This document shows positions 20,495 through 30,534 of a stretch of DNA of 64,000 nucleotides, piece after piece. Origin of the DNA: Daldinia sp. FL1419. Its lineage: Eukaryota; Ascomycota; Sordariomycetes; Xylariales; Hypoxylaceae. The notes under the pieces were generated by a model. It did not search any database. It had not been told where the DNA came from and saw only the letters and a list, made by a program, of their open reading frames with translations. The stretch lies in assembly GCA_025201765.1 (NCBI GenBank), contig MU623380.1, forward strand, positions 62,001 through 126,000, written 5' to 3'. The translations under genes and the position numbers were made by a program. The stretch's first letter is position 1. The number at the start of each line of letters is the position of its first letter.

Positions 20495-22136
20495 TCATAA
20501 AAGTAGGGGTAGCAGCAGACAACCCCAGACCAGGAACGCCATGGCCCGGATCGACGGGGCATCCCCCGTAGGTGCTGGGCCAGGCGGTACTTGAGTTTGG
20601 AGTATCGTTGGCGTGGCTGTCGGTATATCCCATTCAACGCTGTATAATTCGTCGCCCGGGGATCCAGCCGCGGTTATCAATGTCGTTAGGTCAGGAGGCA
20701 CTGACGCCGTCTGTAGGATACTCACATCGGAAAGGACGTGGACTGTGACAACCGGTTCATCAAAGTCGACCGAGTCCGCAGACGTGGATGTGCGTGCAGG
20801 CGGTGTAACGACACTCCTCGTCAAAGATGTAGTAGCCGTAGGAATAAATTTCCCTGTTGTAGACTCGGGCTCTGGTTCCGGTGGATTTATTACTTCCTTA
20901 GCTTTGGCCCACGTATCGACTAAACATTGGGACATCAACTGGTTATCGACCAGGCGCCCATCCTTTCTTGATGGTGTCAAGCTCAGGGCATCAGAAGTCT
21001 CGAAACTGCCAGCACCCCAACCAACTATGCCAACAAAGACGTCTGAGTTGTTATTGATAAGCGTATTTTGCGCACAAAACATCTTAAGACACTAGCCGGG
21101 AATATAAGTTAGAAATACAACAGATGATAGAAGAATTAAGGCCGAGAAGACTTACGGAAGAATCTTGCGACGCTCCTGTCTGGCTGACGAGACCTTTCCT
21201 ACCCTTCTTTCTCAAATACTTCGCAAGGTCTGTGAAGGAATCGGTGTTATCCGTTGAACACTGCTTGTCCGTCCCTGAGCTATCCTTATCCAAGTACGCA
21301 TGGATATCTAAAAGCAGGTTATCTGTCGATCCGTCAGGGTTCTTGATATCTAGCAACTGCTCTACGTTATCGTCCTTTGCTAATATTGCTACATTGCCGG
21401 AGCTAGAGCTGGGGAGCAGTATCATCTGCTTCGTGGCGCCCGCCTTCCTGATGGCTGTTACAACCTGCTGACATGTCTCGGCCCAGGTGTCCATATCAAT
21501 ATCATGCGGCTCGTTCATGAGTTCGAAGATGACCTTGTCCTCATCAGAATACTTCTCAGCCAATTGCTGCCAAAGATTAACGAATTGGTCATCCGTCGGT
21601 CCACCTTGCCCGATAATCTTGCCGTTCCATCGCCCATAGTTGTGGATATCGATCATGCAGTACGCGCCTGTGGCAAGACAAGCTTGCATCAACCTGTCGT
21701 AATCATCAAAGTTGCTACTATCGAGTTTCCCTCCTAGGTTATCATTTACGAGGAATTGCCAGGATATGGCTAGATAAGCTTGTTAGTTTCATTCGATGTG
21801 GTCTATCCCGATTGGTGGTCATACGCATTCTCAAGATGTTGACAGCATCGTCCCCCACAAAGTGCCACATTTGAGTAACTCCATCATTCGGAAGCTTCGT
21901 AGAGCCTACCGGACATGTTCCCTTTCATATTATGTTAGCTTGTAACTATCATCTCGGTTTAGGTTTATTCCCACGTCGTTTTTACAGCCGAATTCTCCCC
22001 CCGTAATAGAAACTCCCTTGAGATACCACGTTAGCATTGATAGTCTTATAAGCTAGATATAACCACCCACCAGAAATTGAACTTTTGCAAGGACAACATG
22101 TGCTGCGGTCAACAGAAAAGCTGACTTAAAGAGCAT
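20495..22136 (-). CDS. GH5 (subfamily 5-like) endoglucanase homologue, GPI-anchor type, nucleophile Glu replaced by Gln
   Basis: Five exons join in frame: 22071-22136, 21975-22016, 21825-21921, 21156-21769 and 20495-21091 (471 aa). Residues 1-18 form a signal peptide (MLFKSAFLLTAAHVVLAK). The GH5 cellulase core follows: GGEFGCKND, RMPISWQFLVNDNLGG, MIDIHNYGRWNG, FELMNEPHD with the acid/base Glu155, LDIHAYLDKDSSGTDKQC and FVGIVGWGAGSF. At the nucleophile position the family has LTETGG; here it reads LVSQTGA, so the Glu is Gln265 (codon CAG, bases 21180-21182), 110 residues after the acid/base as expected. A Thr/Pro-rich tail and a hydrophobic end (AMAFLVWGCLLLPLLL) indicate a GPI anchor. Hydrolytic activity on beta-1,4-glucan should be lost or very low; a wall-bound glucan-binding role is a guess. 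Confidence 0.85.
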
Positions 22137-23313
22137 CGCTTAATACGGGATCTTAGGACTCGAACATATGTAACGTCAAAAGGCAAAGGGCTAGAATGAA
22201 ATGAACGAAGGGTCCCGCCGATGAAAGTATCTAATGTAATGACGATAGGAAAAATGAAAATGCGCAAAGAAAATATACGACAGCTAAGAGTCAGGCGAAA
22301 GGAAAAGAATCAAGAAAACAAAATGCAGACGACGATCCATACTCTCGGCGAAGGATGTTCTACAATACTGGGCGTCAAGCATATAAAGGGAAAGAATCGA
22401 TCCATCGGGTGATTTGAGTGAGCTCATAGCCGGTCACTCTTTTGCGGGTGGGATTCCAGGAGGTTCAAACCTGCGGCGTCTCGCATAAAGAGTAGAATTG
22501 TCAACCCTCCAAAACGACCTGACCGAATAGGTTAAACCATCAAGGTACACCAATATGTTAATTCCATATATTGTACGGCATAGCCTCTACCTACGCCTCG
22601 TTTAGTTGTGAGCCATCGTGTTGCCAACGGAGCCCATCTCACGAATCTTACGGTTCCCCAAGGAGATACAATTGTTAAGCAGTGTAAATCCACGGCGATT
22701 ATTCTTTTTTTCTTTTATTTTCTTTTCTTTTATTTTCTGTTCCCTTTCACGATATCGTTGTTATTATTTAGAACCGTCTACAACGTGTATCCGGCTATAA
22801 CAGAATGATGGATAATTTTTAGCAACACTTACGTAGCGTTTTAATAGACACCTACTTGTTACGAGGTGGTTCAACCTCGAGACCTTGAAACATTGAAACA
22901 TGCTAAAAATTCCCAGCTTCCCAAGACGTACAACTGCGCCGCCCGGCCACAGCAGACCCAATCAAGCAATTGCCCAGAGTACCGATGTTTTCCACTATTC
23001 CCATGACCTGCATCCCAATTAATGACTTAAACCACTAATTAATACACCAGGTACCTGACTAAATATATAGGCAACTACACGAATCCATTAGGTGCCTACT
23101 AAGCTAATATCTCGTAGTCGTGATTAAGACCAAGAAAGAAATAAAAAGGCCAGGACTACCTATTGGTATAATAGGCACTTGTGCCGTGTGTTTTCTATCC
23201 GAACATCTAGTTCTAATAGTACGACCAGATAATCTTGCTAAAATTTTAGTAATAACATGCAAATAAAACAAGAAAACAGAAAGCTAAGAATAAATCCCTA
23301 GAAAGGAAATCCA
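22137..23313. other. intergenic, AT-rich
   Basis: About 1.2 kb upstream of the GH5 gene and downstream of atg27. It includes a T-rich run at 22702-22738. No gene, tRNA or repeat element is supported. Confidence 0.6.
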
Positions 23314-24523
23314 TCAATCCTCCCACTCCTCGTCGTATTGGTCGATCAACCGGTTCTCATCTTCTCGGTTACTTCGACCCCTTCCGGTTGGTGATCCCGA
23401 TACGTACCGGTATCCTCTCCGATTCGGGAGGAGCCGAGCACAAGAGGCGGTAATCATGACGAAGAGATCCTACGTTTAGCATTAGCTGCTAGCCTCTTTT
23501 ATATCCTTCTACTGTGACTCGTAGTTATAGGGAATAGCGTGCACTTACGCATATGAAACTCCAAACGCTGGCCCATAGTGAGTAGTTAGGCAACTGCTTC
23601 CAACCTCGGGCGTGTGCTACGGTGCGCTGGTAAAATATGCCGCCTAACAAGTACACCAAGACAGCAATGGCGAATATGATTAGGAACACGGATCCCGGTC
23701 CTACGCTTCCTGGTTTGTGTGGTTCCACGCCCGCGCACGCGTGTTGTGACTTGACTTTGAACACGTACGAACATTCTTCCGGGTCTGTCGCAATGAAGGA
23801 GACTTGAGCTGCGCCCGCGCCAGCGTCCCTATCACAACTGAAAAATATGGTAGTTGACTTTCTCCGCCTCGGCTCCTCCGTCTCCTTGGACGCTTTGCGG
23901 GTGTTGGTAGCAACCGCCGTCGCCGTAGGCGATAACGTATCCTTTTCGCGCTCCGAGTCGGACCCCTTATAGGCGGCGCCTTCGTGGACCGGAGAACTTC
24001 TCTTTTCAGAGTCTACTTCCCTCTTCACACTTTTTCCACATGGTGATCCACCTGTGTATTGTAAAACCAACTCTTTACCCCTCGATATCAGAGAACCGGA
24101 CTGTAGGCCCAGACTATATACGTCACCCTTGGAAGTATAGTACGCGCTAACATTTTTCCAGCGGCTCGGTTCGACTCCAATCACTTCGTCAACAGGTTCT
24201 ACCACGGCATCGCAAATATTCAAGGTGAAGTTGAAGCCATAATCGTAACCCTTGGCGTGGTAGTCCACCAGCGGGGCCCCGTTATTGTGGGCAGGTTTGG
24301 ACCCATCTGGGTTCTTCTTGAGAGCTATGTCGGGCCGCAAGTCGAAGAAGGCGCCTGACGTCGAAGACGCGGTACACGCCGTTGACGTTGTTGTCTTGTC
24401 GGCATCAGCGGCGAGTGACGTAGAAGTAAGGTAGAGGAAAGAGAGTAATATCGGATATATAGACGTCGAGCCTAAAGGGAACCGCATGATGGAGAGATAG
24501 GTTATGGCCAAGGTACGAAGCAC
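23314..24523 (-). CDS. atg27: autophagy-related protein 27 (Atg27), MRH-domain membrane protein
   Basis: Two exons, 23549-24523 and 23314-23469, joined TGC|GAT over a 79-nt intron, give 376 aa. Met13 (MRFPLGSTS, base 24487) is the better start because it begins the signal peptide, giving 364 aa. A mannose-6-phosphate-receptor-homology region with conserved cysteines spans roughly residues 45-275 (CTASS, FNFTLNICDAV, GGSPCGK, FFSCDRDAG, ECSYVFKVKSQHAC). It is interrupted by a disordered basic/acidic insert. A single membrane span (GSVFLIIFAIAVLVYLLGGI) and a WSFI...RGYRYVSG tail end in DENRLIDQYDEEWED. Atg27 is a type I Golgi/endosome/vacuole protein that controls Atg9 trafficking to autophagosome sites. 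The C-terminal exon clinches the assignment: its pattern is characteristic of filamentous fungal Atg27. Confidence 0.88.
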
Positions 24524-25527
24524 GGATGTTTCCTTTCGGTCGGGAAAATGCGCTCGATGCGCTACGCAGATATCGAAAGAAAATTAATCATAAACTCGTA
24601 TATATCGAAGCTTTCAATATAACAGGAATAGTGTCGGTGGGGTGTAGCGTCGATCGATCGTTTATTCATACAAGTTCGTGTCTTTTTTCTCGGAGTTGTT
24701 TAAAGATTCAAAAAAGATTCAATAAGCCAAGTTGTCGATTTGCCGTCTAAGCCGCTATTACCTATTCTTAGCGCACTCCGAACGTCTGCACTACAGACCC
24801 CTGAATAGAAGAAACATCCTAGAAATTGGCGGTACGTACTTGTGCGTACAAAGTACTTTGAAGGTACTTTGAATTACGTGTTACACGATTTATGTGTGAG
24901 GCAGCTACCAAGGTACAAAATAAAGATCACTGTCTCATCATTGGTTGCTTGATAGTGGATACTCAGTATTTAGTCCCTCATATGTAATTGGCGAGACTCA
25001 CATCGGAAACGAGCTAACCTTAAAATTACGCAGCTCAATGAGGTAGCAGATACTTAGCATCTGGGTATCGCGTGCCGGCTGAGATTCGGTCCCCATTAGG
25101 GAATGCCCATAGGTACTTTGAGAGATGTACCCAGAGTCCATGTATCTAAGTACCTGCATACATAGTGGAAAAAGTAATTGGTGTCTCCACATGAGCTTGG
25201 AGAAAAGTTAAGGTGGTAACGAAGTCAAATAGAAAAAATGGTGTCACACGGAAGCCAAGATTTCCGGTAAGCTCTCCTATCTACAAACTTCCCATCGTAC
25301 CACGCAGGACGTTGAGAGCCGGCCACCTTCGTACTCGTAACGCCTCGAACAGACTGTTCTTAAAGCCCGATCGGTCGAATAGGAGGAGGAATTGGCAAGG
25401 AGTCGTTAGATTATAAAAAGAAGCCTTAGGGTGTGCTTGATCCCTATACCAGCAAAACAAACGACGTCAACGAGCACCGTCCTTCCAAACACTTCTTCAA
25501 CCTTTGGACTGCGATACAGCTATAAAC
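24524..25527. other. divergent intergenic (atg27/erg24 promoters)
   Basis: About 1 kb between divergent genes. It holds both promoters and a few GTACTTTGA-type short repeats near 24838-24875. No gene is supported, and I cannot point to a sterol-regulatory element with confidence. Confidence 0.6.
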
Positions 25528-27110
25528 ATGCCGCCAAAGCCGAAACAACCTCAGCCAGCTCATAGCTCACACGGCTACGAATTCGGTGGGCCGTATGTGC
25601 TTATTTCTAGAGACCCAACTTCAAGTCAACAGAGCTAACGATGTTACTATAGATTTGGCACTGCTGCCATTACATTTGGTCTTCCCATACTCTGTTACAT
25701 CTTCGCCTTTGGTTGTAACGACGTTTCTGGTTGTCCAGCGCCCTCTCTACTAAATCCGAAAACCCTATCTATCGAACAATTGAAGGCCGAGGTGGGATGG
25801 CCTGAGGATGGCATCTTTGGCCTGGCTAGTTGGAGAGTCACCGGCTGGACCATAGCATATTATTTCTTCAGTGCCCTACTATATCGTATTCTGCCGGCTA
25901 CCGAAGTTGAGGGTACGGAATTGTCTTCTGGAGGAAGATTGAAGTATAGGTTCAATTGTAAGTATTCTCTGGTTTGAGAGGTTTTTGGAAGACGAGTCGA
26001 CTAACATAATCGACTAAAGCTTTCTCCTCGCATATGTTTACCCTCTCCCTCTGTCTTGCTGGTACTATTGCGCAGGGCGCCGAGTTCCCCGTGTGGACTT
26101 TCATCGCCGACAACTACGTACAGATCCTAACCGCCAATATTATCATCGCTTACGCACTCGCAACGTTCGTCTACGTCCGTAGCTTTTCTGTGAAGCCCGG
26201 CAATCCTCAGTTTCGACAGCTTGCCGAGGGTGGCTGCTCTGGCAACCTGATTTACGACTTCTATATGGGACGGGAGCTCAACCCTCGTGTTACGCTTCCA
26301 ATTATCGGTGAAATCGATATTAAGGAGTGGATGGAGTTACGCCCTGGCATGCTCGGTTGGATCCTTCTGAACTGCGCCTTTATCTCTAAGCAATACCGTA
26401 CATTCGGCTACGTGACGGACAGCATCGTTTTCATTGCAATTGTACAGACTGTCTATTGTTTAGACGCAGTTTATATGGAGCCTGCTATTCTTACTACGAT
26501 TGATATCATTAACGACGGTTTTGGCTTCATGTTGTCATTTGGAGATCTTGTCTGGGTCCCCTTTATTTACAGCCAACAGACGCGATACCTCTCTACACAT
26601 CCCGTAACCCTCGGTTGGCCGGGTATCGCGGGGGTATCAGTACTCCTAATTGCGGGTTTCGGTATATTCCGATTAAGTAACCTTCAGAAAAATATCTTCC
26701 GTACTGACCCTAACGACCCTCGCGTTGCGCATATCAAGTACATCGAGACCAAGACGGGTTCGCGACTAATGACATCGGGCTGGTGGGGTGTCGCGAGACA
26801 CATCAACTATCTTGGCGACTGGCTGCAGTCATGGCCATATGCGCTACCCACTGGTTTTGCCGGATACGTCGTTCTATCAGCCGGTAGCAATGTTGAGGGT
26901 GCTATTAAAACGCTAGATGGAAGGGAAATAGTACAAGGTCCAGCTAAATACTGGGGTATGCTCTTTACTTATTTCTACGTTGTCTACTTTGCCGTTCTAC
27001 TAATTCATCGCGACGGTCGAGACGATGAGAAGTGCGCAAAGAAGTACGGGGAGGACTGGGAGAAGTACAAGAGCATTGTGAAGTACAAGATTGTACCAGG
27101 AATCTACTAG
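25528..27110 (+). CDS. erg24: delta(14)-sterol reductase (C-14 sterol reductase)
   Basis: Three exons, 25528-25592, 25653-25957 and 26020-27110, join in frame to 486 aa, the usual length. Introns are 60 and 62 nt with canonical GTATGT/GTAAGT donors. The protein has about eight to ten hydrophobic spans. Signature motifs are GNLIYDFYMGRELNPR, NDGFGFMLSFGDLVWVPF, RHINYLGDWLQSWPYALPTG and the C-terminal HRDGRDDEKCAKKYGEDW. The enzyme uses NADPH to reduce the C14-C15 double bond formed after CYP51 demethylation in ergosterol synthesis, in the ER membrane. The ERG4/ERG24 family also contains C-24(28) reductases (Erg4). Assignment to Erg24 rests on the length, the short N-terminus and the overall motif wording, so a small chance of another family member remains. 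Confidence 0.87.
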
Positions 27111-27969
27111 GCTTATAGCAGTAGATCACACAGGGGATACCGCCATGGTGTGGATAGGCTTAGACACAACCATAGGTTACGGACCTAAGGAGTAGATGAA
27201 GGTGAATAAGGGGCCTAATAGGAGTAGGATTATTCTTATCACGGATCTTCTGCTGGTCACATATCTTCTAATACGTACCTAGGTACCTATATTCTCATGT
27301 GGATAATGTCGAAACTTGGGAGTCACGCCGAGTACAAAAAATTATAATGAATTATTATACGTTTCAATGCCCAGTATGTGTACGTGTAGACGTCTGATAT
27401 CTGTGTGGACTAAGATAGGTATGTACGTACCTAGGTAAGCACCTAACATAGGCACCTACTAGGTAAGGTTATGAGGTATTATAATAATAGTAGGTACATG
27501 AGGTTGTATCACAAAGACCAGTTCGTGTATATTTGGGAAACGACAGCGTTGATACCTTCCATAATAATATCTCCTAATATCAGGTAAGGGAATCACGACC
27601 ACACTTGGGTACCTACCTACATTTATGAAGGCGCCTAAATAAATAAATAAAGTAGTAACCAATGGTATTGAACTTTTACTTAAGTTGCCGAAGATTTTAA
27701 TTTTTCAACATTTCGACGCCGAATTTGACAATAGCCTCACTCTTCTTGTTGGTTACCTATCCTCTTTAATTTCTCAGAAATCGCCCAAGAACTGCCTTCG
27801 AGCCGCATACAACCAGAATTCCCTAACTTCATATTAGTATGAAATACTCACGAATACGTTTTATCTTCCCCAAATACCGCCCATCGTTAAACGATTCGCC
27901 TTGAATCCTCCCGACGAACGAGCTACGAGCGAACTACGAGCACTGACTACACAAGCCGCTGAAGCTCTT
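27111..27969. other. intergenic with CCTAGGTA tracts
   Basis: Contains several TACCTAGGTACCTA-type palindromic words (about 27278-27292, 27418-27470, 27605-27620). The frame of the next gene is open from 27838 but has no ATG before 27970, so the boundary is uncertain. Confidence 0.55.
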
Positions 27970-29583
27970 ATGGCGGATACGAACCCCAAGCGCCCAAATC
28001 CCTTTACGGGAGATTTCCACGCTGAACCGCCCAAGAAGCAAAGGTCTGCCGTTGACGTAAATCCGCCGCATCATGGTCTCTATCCTAATCACTCATATCC
28101 CACCGAGGCAGCATTCGCACAGCCCCCAAACCATCCCCCCCAAATATCTGAAGGATTGAGCAATTTTCAACGAGTTCCCGGAGAAGAGCATACCTTTGGA
28201 ATGCCCTCAGATTTCCGTACTAGGTACCCATTCAGACCGAGTACAATTGCTTCAGGACTAGGGAATCCCACGTCCAATTTTGATTCTATCCATGCTCGTC
28301 TAACAGGACTAGAAAAGCATGTCAGAATGCTGGCCACATCCTGTAATGATTCTAAGCTCCCCGGAGCCGCTCTTCTTCGCAAGTTGCGCCGAGATGTAGA
28401 TAATCTATCCACGCTTGAAGGTCAAACCAATGAATTGGAAGTCCGCGTACACGACATGTGGCGCATCCTCCAAGATTTACAGGCTTTCATACATGCCTCC
28501 GGAACCCAAGACAAATCTACCGTGCCCGAGATCAACCAAGAATCAGCGGCCCAAGCGCAGACATGGGCGCAAGAGCCTGACAATGTCAGTCATAACAATA
28601 ATGACGACAGTGACGATAGCGATGATAGCAACGACAGCGTCATATTCCTCGGAGAAAGGACTTTCGAAGATAATGTCATCGATGTTGATGACGACAAAAT
28701 GCCCAAACAATTCCAGGCCGGACAGTCCGAGCCTGCACAATCTCAGCCGGAGCCTGTTACTCGTGTCAACTTGGTGGCTTATCTCAAAAGTCTCGACTTT
28801 CGTGTACCGCATGGGATTGAAACATTTATCAACACTCCAGTCCTAGTAAGAGACTATTCTCTGCGTACATTAGATGATGGTACAGTGTACTTTGTGCGTC
28901 TGGGAGCCAACGAGAAAGGGTGGTGGGATACAGAGTATGAGCCCTACGAGCGAGCGCCCCTAATGCTACCACGACACAAGCGCGGACATCTCGATGGTGA
29001 TCAACACCTGGATCGGTTACGATCGCCATCACTGCTACACTATCGTCATAACATCTGTGAGATTGAGTATCCCGCTTCGAGTTTTGCTTCTGCTCCTCCG
29101 CTTCGCTATGCACTACCCCTAGGAGAAATCCATGTTCACAGACCACGAGTTGACAATGGACCACCTGATCTTATCGGTACAAATTTCTTCTTACTCATGG
29201 ATGTCACCACCCCTAAAAAGTCCTTATGGATTGTATTTGCGTACGAGTACCCTTTCGATAAGAGGTCAGGACTCCACGAACCCAAGGACGCAATAGGAGT
29301 AGGAAAGTTTGAACTGAACCGTAATTCCCCTCTCTGTTCAGCATTTGGCCTTTTCGACATGGCGTGCATCGCAGAGAGTCTTGACGATTTTGTCAACCCA
29401 AACGAAGAGGATATGCCGATGAGAGCTCACCTTCGCGGGCATCAAAAGCCCATGTTCCCTCAGCTCAACGCTGAAAAAGCGAGTCGGATGCTCCGTTCCA
29501 CTTCATATATTGCACAACCTGTGTTAACCGAACCAAATCTAGGCATTCTAACTCAAGCAATCAATCAAGGGTGGAATAAATAG
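27970..29583 (+). CDS. unrecognised protein with coiled coil and tandem SUMO-interaction-like motifs
   Basis: Single visible exon. The first ATG in frame is at 27970, giving 537 aa; the frame is open back to 27838, so an upstream exon cannot be excluded. Order: disordered N-terminus with a basic KKQR patch; a predicted coiled coil at ~100-180; an Asp/Ser-rich stretch leading straight into VIFLG at 224-228 and, shortly after, VIDVDDD at 236-242. Both match SUMO-interaction motifs (hydrophobic core with flanking acids). A folded-looking C-terminal domain of ~270 residues (VNLVAYLKSLDFRVPHGIE, GWWDTEYEPYERAPL, LWIVFAYEYPFD) matches nothing I know. A nuclear role is possible. The low-complexity Asp repeat argues for disorder in the middle. 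Confidence 0.78.
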   Translation: MADTNPKRPNPFTGDFHAEPPKKQRSAVDVNPPHHGLYPNHSYPTEAAFAQPPNHPPQISEGLSNFQRVPGEEHTFGMPSDFRTRYPFRPSTIASGLGNPTSNFDSIHARLTGLEKHVRMLATSCNDSKLPGAALLRKLRRDVDNLSTLEGQTNELEVRVHDMWRILQDLQAFIHASGTQDKSTVPEINQESAAQAQTWAQEPDNVSHNNNDDSDDSDDSNDSVIFLGERTFEDNVIDVDDDKMPKQFQAGQSEPAQSQPEPVTRVNLVAYLKSLDFRVPHGIETFINTPVLVRDYSLRTLDDGTVYFVRLGANEKGWWDTEYEPYERAPLMLPRHKRGHLDGDQHLDRLRSPSLLHYRHNICEIEYPASSFASAPPLRYALPLGEIHVHRPRVDNGPPDLIGTNFFLLMDVTTPKKSLWIVFAYEYPFDKRSGLHEPKDAIGVGKFELNRNSPLCSAFGLFDMACIAESLDDFVNPNEEDMPMRAHLRGHQKPMFPQLNAEKASRMLRSTSYIAQPVLTEPNLGILTQAINQGWNK

Positions 29584-30534
29584 GCGGCGGCATTTCTTTC
29601 ATTTGCAACATCTTTTCTGTAACGTATTTCGAAGCTACCAATTCTACTAAGTAGATTCGCTTCGCAGAGGATTAATTCAGAACTACATGTTCGTATGTTA
29701 GTAATTTCACAGGGCATTAGGAGATTGGGACACACTGAGATATGCGGGAAAGGCGTGCCATCGAGACTATTTAGCCATATTCTACGGTCTGATAGTTTGA
29801 TGGAATTACAAGACTGCTGGGATAGCGCTTTGTCTATGCGTTCCACAAGTCATAATTTGGTCCAACTACCTTTCTACTATTTTGTAGTTAGTCAAATCAA
29901 CGCAAAAGGTAGTCATCTGAGGAAATCCCGCAAGATTCTCTGCCTACACACCTCGGTTAGATACCTGATTAATGCGATGCTTTCTAGATACGCTGTCCAA
30001 TATCAGCTACGTGGGCCCGAGGCTAAGAATGTCAAGTATCCATAGGAAGGGATAATCGTCCTTGTAAGAGTTGCGATAGCGCTAGTAGTTTGAGTTAAAC
30101 TTCCTTGTTTGATAAAGGATAATGTTTAATATCGTCCCAACATTCCGGACGTACTGCTACGGGGTTTATAACTGCTTTTTTTTAAAAATCTTTTTTTAAA
30201 AAAAGTCCTTGGGCTAAAAGGGAGCTCTCACTTATCTAGGCAAACGAGACGAAACAGGCACTGGGATATCATTCGTATATGGACTTAAATAGGGACAATG
30301 AATTCTTATCCTCAGTGACAGATTTGTAGGATGACCTGTCTAAAGATTTTTACACCAGTATAGCTGCTAAAAGAAAAATAAAAGCACGCCGCCGCAACGA
30401 AAATAGACGCCTAAACCAAGCCACAGACTAATAGGTATACACGACGTAGATTTAGTCTCTATCCGCCCATCCATACCCCCCCGTCAAATCCTACATACCC
30501 CTTCATCCAACATTAACATGCATCATCACCTCAT
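29584..30534. other. convergent intergenic
   Basis: About 950 bases between convergent genes. A 116-codon open frame at 29695-30045 has no domain or coding character and overlaps antisense frames. An A/T hairpin-like stretch (T-run, then TTTTTAAAAA words) lies at 30174-30206. No gene is supported. Confidence 0.55.

Noticed and set aside
9869..22136. A plant-cell-wall degradation cluster (CE15 and GH5)
   Set aside because: Only two such genes, 10 kb apart with four unrelated genes between, and the GH5 protein appears catalytically impaired.
22430..22500. GGTTCAAACC, resembling a tRNA T-loop
   Set aside because: No matching acceptor stem, D-arm or anticodon arm could be found around it. I saw no convincing tRNA anywhere in the window.
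29695..30045. 116-codon frame on the + strand after the SIM-motif gene
   Set aside because: No domain or family pattern, irregular composition, and it lies in a convergent 3' region. I treat it as chance.
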